A stretch of 64,000 bases of DNA from Tenacibaculum pacificus (GTDB lineage: Bacteria > Bacteroidota > Bacteroidia > Flavobacteriales > Flavobacteriaceae). The notes under the pieces were generated by a model that did no database searches, had not been told where the DNA came from, and was given only the letters and a program-made list of their open reading frames with translations. The position numbers and the translations under genes were made by a program. This document shows positions 16,344-25,725 of this stretch, piece by piece; position 1 is the first letter of the stretch, and every line of letters begins with the position of its first letter. The stretch spans positions 2,275,001-2,339,000 of the forward strand of contig NZ_CP115917.1 of NCBI RefSeq assembly GCF_027941775.1. The letters are read 5' to 3'.

Positions 16344-18260
16344 TTAAAAATTAGAAACTTGTTCTTCTATTTTTTCCCATTCAGCCATTAAATTATCTAA
16401 TGATGCTTTTTTAGCTTTATATTTTTCAAAGAAATTAGGACGAGCAGAAACTTCATCATAATTATTTGCTAATTCTAAATCTATTTTAGCAATTTCAGTT
16501 TCTAAATCTGCAATTTCAGTTTCAGTTTTAGATAACTTATTTTTAAGCTTTTTCAACTCTTTTTCTTGCTCTCTAGATAATTGATACGCCTCTTTTTTAG
16601 CCGTTGGTTTTTCAGTTTTAACAACTGTTCTTTTTTCAGCTTCTCTAAGATTTTCCATCTTATGCTGTTCTAAGAAATAATCAATATCACCTAAATATTC
16701 TTTAATTTCTTTATCTTTAAAACCGTAAACAGTTGATGTTAAACCTTGTAAAAAATCTCTATCGTGAGATACAACTATTAATGTTCCATCAAAATTTTTT
16801 AAAGCAGTTTTTAATACTGTTTTAGAGGCTATATCCAAGTGATTTGTAGGCTCATCCATTACCAACACGTTAAATGGTGATAATAATAATTTACATAACG
16901 CTAAACGGTTACGCTCGCCTCCTGATAATACTTTTGCTTTTTTATCAACAGCATCTCCACCAAATAAGAAAGAACCTAACATGTCTCTAACACGCATTCT
17001 GTTAGTGTCAGAAGCGGCATCTTCCATAATTTCTAAAACCGTTTTTTCTGGCGGTAATTCTTCAGATTGATTTTGAGCAAAATATCCTATTTCAACATTA
17101 TGACCTAATTTTAGATTTCCTTCAAACGGAATTTCACCAACCATCATTTTTGCTAAAGTAGATTTACCTTGTCCGTTTTGACCAACAAAAGCAATTTTAC
17201 TGTTACGTTCAATCATTAAATCAACGTCTTCTAAAACATGTTTATCGCCATAACTTTTACATAAACCGTCTGCTTCAACAATAATTTTACCTGGTTCTTT
17301 TGATATTGCAAACTTTACATTCATTGCTGCATTATCATCGCCATCAACCTCAATAATTTGAACTTTATCAAGTTGTTTCATCAACGACTGCGCCATTGAA
17401 GCTTTACTTGCTTTTGCTTTAAATTTATTGATTAAATGTTGTTTTTGCTTAATCTCTTTTTCTTGATTTTTCTGTGCTTGTAATTGTTTTTCTTTAATTT
17501 CAGCTCTTAATATCAAAAATTCAGAATATGGTTTTTTGTAATCGTAAATTTGTCCTAATGAAATTTCAATAGTTCTGTTAGTTACGTTATCTAAAAACAT
17601 TTTATCACGCGAAACCAATACAATAGCTCCAGAATATGATTTTAAAAAGTTCTCTAACCAAATAATAGATTCAATATCTAAGTGATTGGTAGGCTCATCT
17701 AATAGTAAAATATCATTACTTTGTAATAATAATTTAGCTAATTCGATACGCATTCTCCATCCACCAGAAAAAGTACTAGTTAACTTATCAAAATCTTCAC
17801 GTTTAAATCCTAAACCTTGTAAAATCTTCTCAGTATCACCTTGATAATTATATCCACCTAAAAGTTCATAACGCTCAGTTAAATCTGTTAAATCAATAAT
17901 TAACTGGCTATATTCTTCACTTTCATAATCAGTTCTTGTAGCTAGTTGATTATTAATATCATCTAACTTTAACTCTATTTCTTTAATTTCTTCAAAAGCT
18001 TGATATGCTTCTTCTAAAATTGTTCTTCCTTCGATAAAATCGATATCCTGACGTAAAAAGCCCATACGGATATCTTTATCAAAAGCCATGGTACCACCAC
18101 TAGTTTCAATATCTTTGGATAGCACTTTTAATAGCGTAGATTTCCCAGCTCCATTTTTTCCTATCAATCCAATTCGATCTCCTTTATTTAACTTAAAAGT
18201 GATTCCTGAAAACAAATCAGAACCCATAAAAGAAACTGATAAATTGTGTACGTTTAACAT
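16344..18260 (-). CDS. ABC-F family ATPase (Uup-like)
   Basis: 638 residues with two fused ABC domains and no membrane segments. Walker A motifs are GLIGKNGAGKST and FVGQNGQGKST. Signatures are FSGGWRMRIELA and LSGGERNRLAL, and Walker B motifs are LLLDEPTNHLD and LVMDEPTNHLD. A linker of about 80 charged residues joins the domains. A C-terminal coiled coil (LKKLKNKLSKTETEIADLE) is the Uup-type tail. ABC-F proteins bind the ribosomal E site and rescue or regulate translation, or affect DNA repair in the case of Uup. Confidence 0.92.
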   Translation of the reverse strand: MLNVHNLSVSFMGSDLFSGITFKLNKGDRIGLIGKNGAGKSTLLKVLSKDIETSGGTMAFDKDIRMGFLRQDIDFIEGRTILEEAYQAFEEIKEIELKLDDINNQLATRTDYESEEYSQLIIDLTDLTERYELLGGYNYQGDTEKILQGLGFKREDFDKLTSTFSGGWRMRIELAKLLLQSNDILLLDEPTNHLDIESIIWLENFLKSYSGAIVLVSRDKMFLDNVTNRTIEISLGQIYDYKKPYSEFLILRAEIKEKQLQAQKNQEKEIKQKQHLINKFKAKASKASMAQSLMKQLDKVQIIEVDGDDNAAMNVKFAISKEPGKIIVEADGLCKSYGDKHVLEDVDLMIERNSKIAFVGQNGQGKSTLAKMMVGEIPFEGNLKLGHNVEIGYFAQNQSEELPPEKTVLEIMEDAASDTNRMRVRDMLGSFLFGGDAVDKKAKVLSGGERNRLALCKLLLSPFNVLVMDEPTNHLDIASKTVLKTALKNFDGTLIVVSHDRDFLQGLTSTVYGFKDKEIKEYLGDIDYFLEQHKMENLREAEKRTVVKTEKPTAKKEAYQLSREQEKELKKLKNKLSKTETEIADLETEIAKIDLELANNYDEVSARPNFFEKYKAKKASLDNLMAEWEKIEEQVSNF

Positions 18261-18337
18261 ATATATGTGATAATTGTTACTTATAAAGATTGATAAAAAA
18301 TTTACCTTTGCAAAAGTATGTAAATTTAAATTTGATT

Positions 18338-18724
18338 ATGTTTAAAAGAGGAAGCAAATTATACAGTATTTTAAAAGGTAAATGCCCTAGATGTCATGAA
18401 GGTGAATTCTTCAAATATAAAATGACGATTAACCCTAAAAAAATCACTAAATTACATGATAACTGTCCAAAATGTGATTTAAAATACATGATGGAACCAT
18501 CTTTTTTCTTTGGAGCAATGTATGTAAATTATGGATTAGCAGTAGCTTTATTTGTTGCTATTTTTATTATAGCTAAAATGTTTATCGGCTTAACTATTTT
18601 ACAGAGTTTTATTACGATTATAATTGTATCGTTACTTTTAACACCGTTTACATTACGCTTGTCTAGAATTATTTGGATAAATATTTTTATTGCTTATGAT
18701 AAAAATGTTAAGAAATTATCTTAA
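18338..18724 (+). CDS. DUF983 membrane protein
   Basis: 128 residues from the ATG at 18338. The frame extends upstream to 18290, but homologous-looking sequence begins at MFKRGSKLYSILKGKCPRC. Two CxxC pairs (CPRCHEG and CPKCDLK) form a zinc-ribbon-like head, followed by two hydrophobic helices (LAVALFVAIFIIAKMF and SFITIIIVSLLL). Function is unknown. A TACCTTTG at 18303-18310 could be the -7 element. Confidence 0.82.
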   Translation: MFKRGSKLYSILKGKCPRCHEGEFFKYKMTINPKKITKLHDNCPKCDLKYMMEPSFFFGAMYVNYGLAVALFVAIFIIAKMFIGLTILQSFITIIIVSLLLTPFTLRLSRIIWINIFIAYDKNVKKLS

Positions 18725-18735
18725 AAAAATAATTT

Positions 18736-19782
18736 TTAATCAAATCTTTTTATATCGATATCAACATCTAATTCACTTCCATTTTCCAAGTGATTAAATA
18801 AGTTTTTAGCAATTGTTGGTCCAATCATAACACCACGTGTTCCTAAACCGTTTAAAACTACTAATGATTTGTGTTTTGGATGAGTACCTACCATAGGTCT
18901 TCTATCATTTACTGTTGGTCTAATTCCTGCGGTGTGTCCTGTTATGGTGTAAGGAACCGTAAGTACTTTTTTCAACTTATCGATTAACTCTTCCTTTGCT
19001 TCTTCCGTTGGATTACAGGTTTTATCTGTCCAATTAAAAGTAGCTCCAACTTTATAGTAATCATTTCCTAAAGGCATTACAAAAGCACTTGATTTTAATA
19101 AAAAATCAATTTTTAACTCAGGAGCGTGTATTGTTATTGTTTCTCCTTTTGCTTCATTTAAGGGTAAGTGATTAAAAAATGGATTTTTAGTAATTCCAAA
19201 ACCTTCACAAAAAATTATTTTCTTTGCTGTTATATTTTGATACTTAATTCCATCTTCTAAAACAGTTATTTCTGAATAATCAAAAGATTCAGTTATTAAT
19301 CTCTTTGAATTTTCTATATAATTTCTATATGATTTCACTAATAAAGCGGTGTCTATTCTTCCAGTTCCTGTAAGTTCACCGAAACCTAAATCACCAATAA
19401 CACCTGCAACTTTTTCTTTACTAATTACAGGATTCATATAATGTAACAATGTTGGTTTATCTAAAGCAGAAAACCAATTATTCTCATCTCCAATACTGGT
19501 AAAGGCTTTTTTTATAGAGAATTTATAGTCTAATTTTACATTTAATTTTTTTTCTAAATTTTTGTAAAAAGGTAGTGCTGTTTCTATTTGCTGATGCGCA
19601 TTCCAAACGGCATTAAATCGTTTTAAAATAACAGGATTATATACACCTCCTGCAACCAAAGAAGAAGTTTGTGAATTATTTTCAAAAACTACAAATGATT
19701 TATTCGCTTTTAATAACTCTTCTGTAAAAGCGATTCCTGCTAAACCTAAACCTACTATAATATAATCTACATCAATATTCAT
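18736..19782 (-). CDS. FAD-dependent oxidoreductase (DAO/glycine-oxidase-like)
   Basis: 348 residues starting with a Rossmann dinucleotide motif (YIIVGLGLAGIAFTEEL) and ending with the second FAD contact (VLNGLGTRGVMIGPTIAKNL). The middle has the DAO substrate-domain pattern KIIFCEGFG and GHTAGIRPTVNDRRPMVG. Related proteins oxidise amino acids, or act as the oxidase half of MnmC. The C-terminal oxidase of MnmC is the nearest functional idea, because a separate MnmD-like methyltransferase is present at 62.2 kb. That link is inference. Confidence 0.82.
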   Translation of the reverse strand: MNIDVDYIIVGLGLAGIAFTEELLKANKSFVVFENNSQTSSLVAGGVYNPVILKRFNAVWNAHQQIETALPFYKNLEKKLNVKLDYKFSIKKAFTSIGDENNWFSALDKPTLLHYMNPVISKEKVAGVIGDLGFGELTGTGRIDTALLVKSYRNYIENSKRLITESFDYSEITVLEDGIKYQNITAKKIIFCEGFGITKNPFFNHLPLNEAKGETITIHAPELKIDFLLKSSAFVMPLGNDYYKVGATFNWTDKTCNPTEEAKEELIDKLKKVLTVPYTITGHTAGIRPTVNDRRPMVGTHPKHKSLVVLNGLGTRGVMIGPTIAKNLFNHLENGSELDVDIDIKRFD

Positions 19783-19807
19783 AATGCGAAAATAATACTA
19801 TTTATCG

Positions 19808-19842
19808 CAAAAAAAAGAGCTTGCGATGCAAGCTCTTTTTAA
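19808..19842 (-). terminator. Terminator of the gld operon
   Basis: A 13-bp stem (AAAAAGAGCTTGC/GCAAGCTCTTTTT) with a three-base loop, 20 bases after the gldN stop on the minus strand. Confidence 0.85.
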
Positions 19843-19860
19843 TTTTATAAAAATATGTGA

Positions 19861-20724
19861 TTAATAATTCCACATATCCATTTCTCGATTACGAATACCT
19901 TCTTTGATTCTATCAGCTTCTAATAATTGAAATAAAGAATTTCCTCGAACATATTCTTTAATTTCTCTATCTCCGTAAATATTCTCTTCTTTTATTATTG
20001 TTGAATTAAATCTTCTAGCATTTAAAAGATTATCATAAGACAATGGTTTCGATGAGTTTACAGGATTAAATACCTTAGATGCATGTAATGTTTCTCTTGC
20101 ATCTGGGAAAAACACCCAGAACAATTCATACGCACTATCTTTGTCATCAATTCCTTCTACTCCAAGAACTTGAACATCAGGACCCATTGGCGACATAGCC
20201 AATATACGATACTTTAATTCTCCTCCTCGTTTATCAAAATACCAAATTCCTTTTAACATATAACCTTTAATATCGGCAGATTGTAAAGAATAAGCATCCA
20301 TATTTCCGTAACCATCGTCACGTTCATTGTAAGTCATAGATTTAATTTCGTCCATTCCTATTTTTGTTGTGAAATAAGAATCACTATATACCTCTGTGAT
20401 TTCACCGTTACGAATACCTTTTAATAAGGTGTCAAATAATGAACGTCTTACTAAACCTGCATTTGTAGTATCAACTGGATAATAATAAGGTAAATTGATC
20501 TTTTGATTTATATCTACATATTCCCACACCACTTTAGACCATAACACATCTCTATCGCTAATATAGCCATAAGGAAGTGGTTTGTCATCTTCTGAAGCAA
20601 TTTGGGCTTCAGATTTAAATCCAATCTCATCAACCTTTTTAGAGTTTAAAAGGTTAGCCTGAGCACCTACATAACTTGTAGTTGCAAGGGCAAATAAAAC
20701 CATATAAAAACGCTTCCAATTCAT
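19861..20724 (-). CDS. gldN: Gliding motility / type IX secretion protein GldN
   Basis: 287 residues with an N-terminal signal (FYMVLFALATTSYVGAQ). It is the flavobacterial GldN (PorN) periplasmic component that joins GldK in the outer-membrane-associated ring of the type IX secretion system. Recognisable blocks are DRDVLWSKVVWEYVDINQKI and WFFDKR-like YFDKRGGELKYRI. It is last in gldK-gldL-gldM-gldN, 19 bases after gldM, and is followed by a terminator. Confidence 0.93.
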   Translation of the reverse strand: MNWKRFYMVLFALATTSYVGAQANLLNSKKVDEIGFKSEAQIASEDDKPLPYGYISDRDVLWSKVVWEYVDINQKINLPYYYPVDTTNAGLVRRSLFDTLLKGIRNGEITEVYSDSYFTTKIGMDEIKSMTYNERDDGYGNMDAYSLQSADIKGYMLKGIWYFDKRGGELKYRILAMSPMGPDVQVLGVEGIDDKDSAYELFWVFFPDARETLHASKVFNPVNSSKPLSYDNLLNARRFNSTIIKEENIYGDREIKEYVRGNSLFQLLEADRIKEGIRNREMDMWNY

Positions 20725-20743
20725 ACTTTAAATTTTTTACTTA

Positions 20744-22276
20744 TTAATTAGTAATCTCTATACTTACAGGTAACACTTTTTTGATCTTGTAATTAGACCC
20801 AGAAACAGATGCTTTAATATCATAAATAACAATTAAATCATTTCTTCTGGCTTTAGCAAGTGCCTGCTTTGCTCTAGCATTTAAGTTTCTTCCATTTACA
20901 GGAATTGTTACCTGTCCTGGAACTTTAATTTTAAAACTAGATACATTTAATTTTAAATCGAATAAGAAATCAGGTAAACCAGCAGCTACATTAATTTTAG
21001 CTAAACTTGCTTTTGGCATTTTTACCGTACCATATTGATTTCTTACCATACCAACAGCTGGTGGTATATCTTTAATTCTGTATTTCTTTGGAGTACTGAT
21101 TTTTCCTCCTCCTGGTAATGTTGCAGAAACTCTAATAGTTACTTCACTTCCACTACCTGGGTTCATTACATATTTATCTCCTTTAACTCTTTTTAAACCT
21201 GGAGCTGATGCAGAAACTTTATTTCCTGATACACCTGGTACAGATATAGTTAATGGATTAGATAAACCACGGTAAACAACATTCATTTTATCAGCAGAAA
21301 CAACTGCTTCATTAGGCTTAGGAATAACTGAATATCCTCCTAAAATAGGGATACTAACTAAAGAATCATTTTCCATAAATTGGAATTCTCCTTTTAGTTC
21401 TTTATCTCCTACTGATCCTGCAGGACCATCTAAAATAACCTGTCCAGCTTTTATTTTGTCAGCAGCAATTACTTTACCATTAACAACAACTTTTTCAGCA
21501 GTTAAATTATCATCTTTTTTACCTAAAACAATTTTACCAGATAATTTTTCTCCTGGATAATATGCATTCTTATCAAAAATCACCATTGCTTCGTAATTTT
21601 TTAAAGATACTGCACTTTCTAATTCACCTTGTAATAAAGCCGTTAAAGCATCTGCTTCAGTAGTTTTAATATCAGACTGAATTTGTGTTAACTTAGTTAA
21701 TGACGCAATTAAAGGAAATCCTTCATAATTGTATTTTAACCAATCAATTGATTTTCCTTCTTTATTTTTAACATTATTTGTGTTAAAACGAGCAGCTACT
21801 ACACTTGATAATTCAGATTTTCCTAAAACAGCTAAAGATTGCTCTCTAAACTGATTTACTTTATCTACAAATTCTTTTCCTTTAGGTGTAATTTTTCCAC
21901 TAGCGAAAAAATATTGATCTAAAAAACCAGACTTATCCATAGATTCATAAGCTTTCTTATCTTCTATTTCACTCGTCATTTGAGTTTTTAAATCTGCGAT
22001 ATAAGCAAAAAATTCATCTGCCATACCTCTAAGCTTATCAGTTTTCACTTTAGCTTCACCATATTGCTTTGCTTGCTCAGATGCTTTTTGAGCTAAAGTT
22101 GCATACGATGCTTTATTTTTCTCGGTTGCTCTAATATTAGAATCCGATAATTTTTCATTCATTAATCCAAATGCTGATAAAACTTCTTTACTCATGTTCA
22201 TTGCTAGCATCGCAATAAATACAAGGTACATTAAGTTTACCATCCTTTGCCTTGGTGACTGTTTTCCTCCTGCCAT
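20744..22276 (-). CDS. gldM: Gliding motility / type IX secretion motor protein GldM
   Basis: 510 residues. The start AGGKQSPRQRMVNLMYLVF leads into a single N-terminal transmembrane helix (NLMYLVFIAMLAMNMS, ~14-29). The large periplasmic part is all helical first, then built of Ig-like beta domains. GldM spans from the GldL helices to the GldK/N ring and carries torque derived from proton motive force. It sits 50 bases after gldL. Confidence 0.96.
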   Translation of the reverse strand: MAGGKQSPRQRMVNLMYLVFIAMLAMNMSKEVLSAFGLMNEKLSDSNIRATEKNKASYATLAQKASEQAKQYGEAKVKTDKLRGMADEFFAYIADLKTQMTSEIEDKKAYESMDKSGFLDQYFFASGKITPKGKEFVDKVNQFREQSLAVLGKSELSSVVAARFNTNNVKNKEGKSIDWLKYNYEGFPLIASLTKLTQIQSDIKTTEADALTALLQGELESAVSLKNYEAMVIFDKNAYYPGEKLSGKIVLGKKDDNLTAEKVVVNGKVIAADKIKAGQVILDGPAGSVGDKELKGEFQFMENDSLVSIPILGGYSVIPKPNEAVVSADKMNVVYRGLSNPLTISVPGVSGNKVSASAPGLKRVKGDKYVMNPGSGSEVTIRVSATLPGGGKISTPKKYRIKDIPPAVGMVRNQYGTVKMPKASLAKINVAAGLPDFLFDLKLNVSSFKIKVPGQVTIPVNGRNLNARAKQALAKARRNDLIVIYDIKASVSGSNYKIKKVLPVSIEITN

Positions 22277-22326
22277 CTTAATTAATTTGTTTAGTTTAGT
22301 TAATAAAAATTAGATAAACTAATTAA

Positions 22327-22983
22327 TTATTTAGTTGACATTGCCGTTAACATTCCTCCATATACTCCGTTTAAAGAAGATAAGTTAGTTGCTAATGATT
22401 GCATTTGTTCTTGTAAACGTTGAGAGTTTTCAACTAAAGAAGAATTTAAGTCTGATTGCTTACTTGCATTTTCAACTTGCGTAGTATATAATCCGTTTAA
22501 AGACTCTAATTTAGCAGCTGCCATAGACATTTGCTCGTTGTATTGGTTTGTAGAAGATACAGTTTTTGATGTAGCTGTTAATCCTTCTGCAGCACCTTGA
22601 AAATTCTTAATACTATCTCCTAAACTAGAAATTAAAGTAGCATCTAACTTCGCTTCTTTTAAAATATTATCTAATTTTTCAGATAACATACTCTGAGTTT
22701 GTTCTGGAGCAATAGCAGCAGTAGCTTTATTGTTACCTAATGAATCACCACCGGCTAATTCTGGATATACTTTTGACCAATCTAATTCCTCTTCTATCGG
22801 TTCAAATGCTGAAACAGCAAAAATAATTGCCTCTACAACTAAACCTAATGTTAACATTAACCCTCCTGTTAATGGACCGATTTTAAAGTGCATGATTTTA
22901 AATAGTGCTCCTAGTATTACTACAGAAGCTCCTAAACCATACATCATGTTAAAAATTTTCTTAGTTGTTTTCGATTGTGCCAT
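22327..22983 (-). CDS. gldL: Gliding motility / type IX secretion motor protein GldL
   Basis: 218 residues with two N-terminal transmembrane helices (MYGLGASVVILGALFKIMHF and LMLTLGLVVEAIIFAVSAF). Glu51 in the second helix corresponds to the buried Glu of GldL thought to couple proton flow to GldM rotation. Lys30 and His32 lie near the first helix's end. The rest is a cytoplasmic helical tail rich in Ser, Gln and Asn. It lies 54 bases after gldK. Confidence 0.95.
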   Translation of the reverse strand: MAQSKTTKKIFNMMYGLGASVVILGALFKIMHFKIGPLTGGLMLTLGLVVEAIIFAVSAFEPIEEELDWSKVYPELAGGDSLGNNKATAAIAPEQTQSMLSEKLDNILKEAKLDATLISSLGDSIKNFQGAAEGLTATSKTVSSTNQYNEQMSMAAAKLESLNGLYTTQVENASKQSDLNSSLVENSQRLQEQMQSLATNLSSLNGVYGGMLTAMSTK

Positions 22984-23037
22984 AATTGTTTGTTTTTTTG
23001 TTGGGGGTTATTGTTAATGATTAATATTAATTATTGT

Positions 23038-24414
23038 TTATTTGCTTTTATTTGTACCTAAATAATCTTGTACAGTTCTAAATCCTATATAACTTCTTGC
23101 AGTATCTGCATATTCCCAATCACGAGAACTTACTTCTAAAAAGTATGCAACATCTTTCCAAGAACCTCCACGAATAATTTTTCTACGATTTTCTTTAATT
23201 TCTACATTAGGATTCATTGTTGACCCCATATAGTAAGACATTTGATTATACGCTGTATTTGTCCATTCAGAAACATTTCCTGACATGTTAAACAAACCAT
23301 ATTCATTTGCATTATACGAATTTGCTTCTACAGTATATAAAGCTCCATCGGCAGCATAATCACCACGTACAGGTTTAAAGTTTGCTAAAAAACAACCTCT
23401 ATCACTTGTTGTACTTGGTCCACCCCAAGGGTATTTCCCAAAGTTTAATCCACCACGAGCAGCATATTCCCATTCTGCTTCTGTAGGTAATCTAAAAGAA
23501 GGAACTAATCCTAATTGTTTTTTAGAACGTTGAAATTTATTTTTTGTTTGTGTTCTCCAATGACAGAATGCTTTTGCTTGATTCCATGTAACTCCAACTA
23601 CAGGATAATCCTCGTAAGCTTTATGAGCAAAATACTCTTGGTGCATTGGATCGTTATATGAATAATTAAAATCTTTAATCCAAACAGTAGTATCTGGATA
23701 AACATTAATTACTTCATCTTTCATAAAATCTTTTCTATTCTTACCTGTCTTAGCTGCTTGTTCATTATCAAACCAGTAATATCTGTAATTTAAAAACTTA
23801 GTATTAAAAGTTCTTATTCCATTTAACGATTCATCTTTTTTAATGTATAATGAATCCATTACTTCTACATAATCAGCATCAGGGTACTCTTGTTGTTCCC
23901 AAGCAAGTTCTTCATTCCAGTTTAATGGTTTTAAAGAATCTAATCCCTCACCTAATTCATAATAATTTTCACGCATATATTTTGCATATGGTGTTTCGTT
24001 TACAGTATCTTTTGAAGCAAAAGCATATAATTGAATACCTTTAGCATTCTTATCAGAACCTTCTTCATCACCTCCTCCTGAAGCAAACTCTGCTTGATAC
24101 GCTAATTTTGTTCGAGTAATAGAATCTCTTACCCAAAACACAAATTGCTTGTATTCGCTATTTGTTATTTCAGTTTCATCCATATAAAATGGTTGAACAG
24201 TTACTGTTTTAGTTGGTGCATTCATCGCTCCTAACGCATCTTCATCTTGTTTACCCATTGTGAAAGAGCCTCCAGGTATTTTAGCCATTCCAAATGGTTT
24301 TTCAGCAAACCACTTTCTTTTAGACTTATCTCCTACTAACTCTCCTCTATCACCACTTGAACCACAAGCGTAAATTAGAGACACTAACAATGTAAATATT
24401 ACTACTTTCTTCAT
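23038..24414 (-). CDS. gldK: Gliding motility / type IX secretion lipoprotein GldK
   Basis: 458 residues. The lipobox VSLIYACGS lipidates Cys17. The rest is a formylglycine-generating-enzyme (FGE/SUMF1) fold: KIPGGSFTMGKQDEDA, YFAHKAYEDYPVVGVTWNQA, RLPTEAEWEYAARGG and NVSEWTNTAYNQM. GldK (PorK) uses the fold structurally, forming the outer-membrane-anchored ring with GldN. It is first in gldKLMN. Confidence 0.95.
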   Translation of the reverse strand: MKKVVIFTLLVSLIYACGSSGDRGELVGDKSKRKWFAEKPFGMAKIPGGSFTMGKQDEDALGAMNAPTKTVTVQPFYMDETEITNSEYKQFVFWVRDSITRTKLAYQAEFASGGGDEEGSDKNAKGIQLYAFASKDTVNETPYAKYMRENYYELGEGLDSLKPLNWNEELAWEQQEYPDADYVEVMDSLYIKKDESLNGIRTFNTKFLNYRYYWFDNEQAAKTGKNRKDFMKDEVINVYPDTTVWIKDFNYSYNDPMHQEYFAHKAYEDYPVVGVTWNQAKAFCHWRTQTKNKFQRSKKQLGLVPSFRLPTEAEWEYAARGGLNFGKYPWGGPSTTSDRGCFLANFKPVRGDYAADGALYTVEANSYNANEYGLFNMSGNVSEWTNTAYNQMSYYMGSTMNPNVEIKENRRKIIRGGSWKDVAYFLEVSSRDWEYADTARSYIGFRTVQDYLGTNKSK

Positions 24415-24581
24415 ATTATATCTTTCTTATAAAAGGGAATGGTAAACCTATTATTTTTTTTAATAAAAAACAATTACTTTTTTTATAAACAAAAACAAGT
24501 TATTTTTAAACAAGTTTTTGTAACGCTTTATACCATCTATCTGGCATTTTTCTTTCTAATGCTTGTTTGTAATCTTTATAG

Positions 24582-25667
24582 TTACAAGGTACTAACGCAA
24601 TGTCTTTTGTATTTAGTATTTGAAATCATATTTATTTCCATCCACCAACGTCCACTTTTATCACTTTTATAAAAATTTATAGGATCATCATCTGTTAATA
24701 ATACCGTAAATTTATGATAATTTTCCTTTGTTACAAAGGGATAGTCCTTAGCCCTGGCATTAACACCTTCAATAAAACACCAAATCATTTGGGCTATTAA
24801 ATTTGCTGTTTGATAATTTGAGTCCAATATACTATTATATTCATAAATACCAAAAGAAGTTACCTTATCACTAATTCCCGCATATCTTGAAATTGCACAA
24901 ATTTCTTCGCCATAAAAACCATTTGGAGATGCATTTTTGTTTCCTGGTGCCTCACTTTGACGTACGGCACTAATATCAATACTAACAATATCAGCATCTC
25001 TCATAATAGGCTCTACTAAAGTGATATCCTTAACTTCACCTAGCCTAAATGCATCAAAATAAAGTCTATCTAATAACTCTATTTCTTCTTGTGAATTAAA
25101 ATAAGTTTGGTATCCTATATTACTATAATTAAATAAATTATTAGGCTGTTCCATAATGATTTTACTTAAAAATGAGCTAGATCGTAAATTCTCATTCATA
25201 GCACCTAAATCAAACTTACTATCTACTGATACTAAATTAATTGTTTGATCTAAAGAATCATAACCTCTATAATTTGCGTAGGTCAAATCTTGACTACCGC
25301 CTATTAATATAGGTATTATTTTTTTCTTTAGCAAATACTCAACAGAAGAGCTTACTGCAAAATAAGTGTCTTTAATTGTATCTCCTTGCTTTATATTTCC
25401 TAAATCGGCTATTTTAGTTTGCCAGTTTCCAGGAAATAATTGATATAGTTTTTCACGAATATATTGTAAGTTCTCTCCACAACCTTCGTTATCAGGAGCT
25501 CCTCTACCGTCTTTTATTCCTATAATAGCAATATTTACTTCTGATAAATCAGGTAAACCATTTCCAGTAGTATGAATAGCAATATTTTGACCTAAAGACT
25601 TCATAGACTGCGATATTAGATGCGCAACTACAGTGTCATTTATAGGTGTTAAAAAATTGAAATCCAT
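24582..25667 (-). CDS. Arginase-fold protein annotated as formimidoylglutamase; metal ligands missing; C-terminus frameshifted
   Basis: 361 residues of ureohydrolase fold. The family's Mn-binding motifs are altered: GGxH is GGSQDLTYANY, DxHxD is VDSKFDLG, and the SxDxDxxDP segment is VSIDISAVRQSEAPG. Several Mn-ligating residues are therefore absent and catalysis is doubtful. I recall this divergent form as usual in Flavobacteria near topA and gldK. The tail is also shifted: after KYKRH the expected ALVPCNYKDYKQALERKMPD lies in another frame down to a stop at 24506-24508. Removing one T near 24600 gives 386 residues. It lies between topA and gldK on the same strand. Confidence 0.78.
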   Translation of the reverse strand: MDFNFLTPINDTVVAHLISQSMKSLGQNIAIHTTGNGLPDLSEVNIAIIGIKDGRGAPDNEGCGENLQYIREKLYQLFPGNWQTKIADLGNIKQGDTIKDTYFAVSSSVEYLLKKKIIPILIGGSQDLTYANYRGYDSLDQTINLVSVDSKFDLGAMNENLRSSSFLSKIIMEQPNNLFNYSNIGYQTYFNSQEEIELLDRLYFDAFRLGEVKDITLVEPIMRDADIVSIDISAVRQSEAPGNKNASPNGFYGEEICAISRYAGISDKVTSFGIYEYNSILDSNYQTANLIAQMIWCFIEGVNARAKDYPFVTKENYHKFTVLLTDDDPINFYKSDKSGRWWMEINMISNTKYKRHCVSTL

Positions 25668-25725
25668 TATTATTAGGGGCTTTAAGATGCTTGCAATATA
25701 CTAAACTATTTTTTTACGAGCTATT

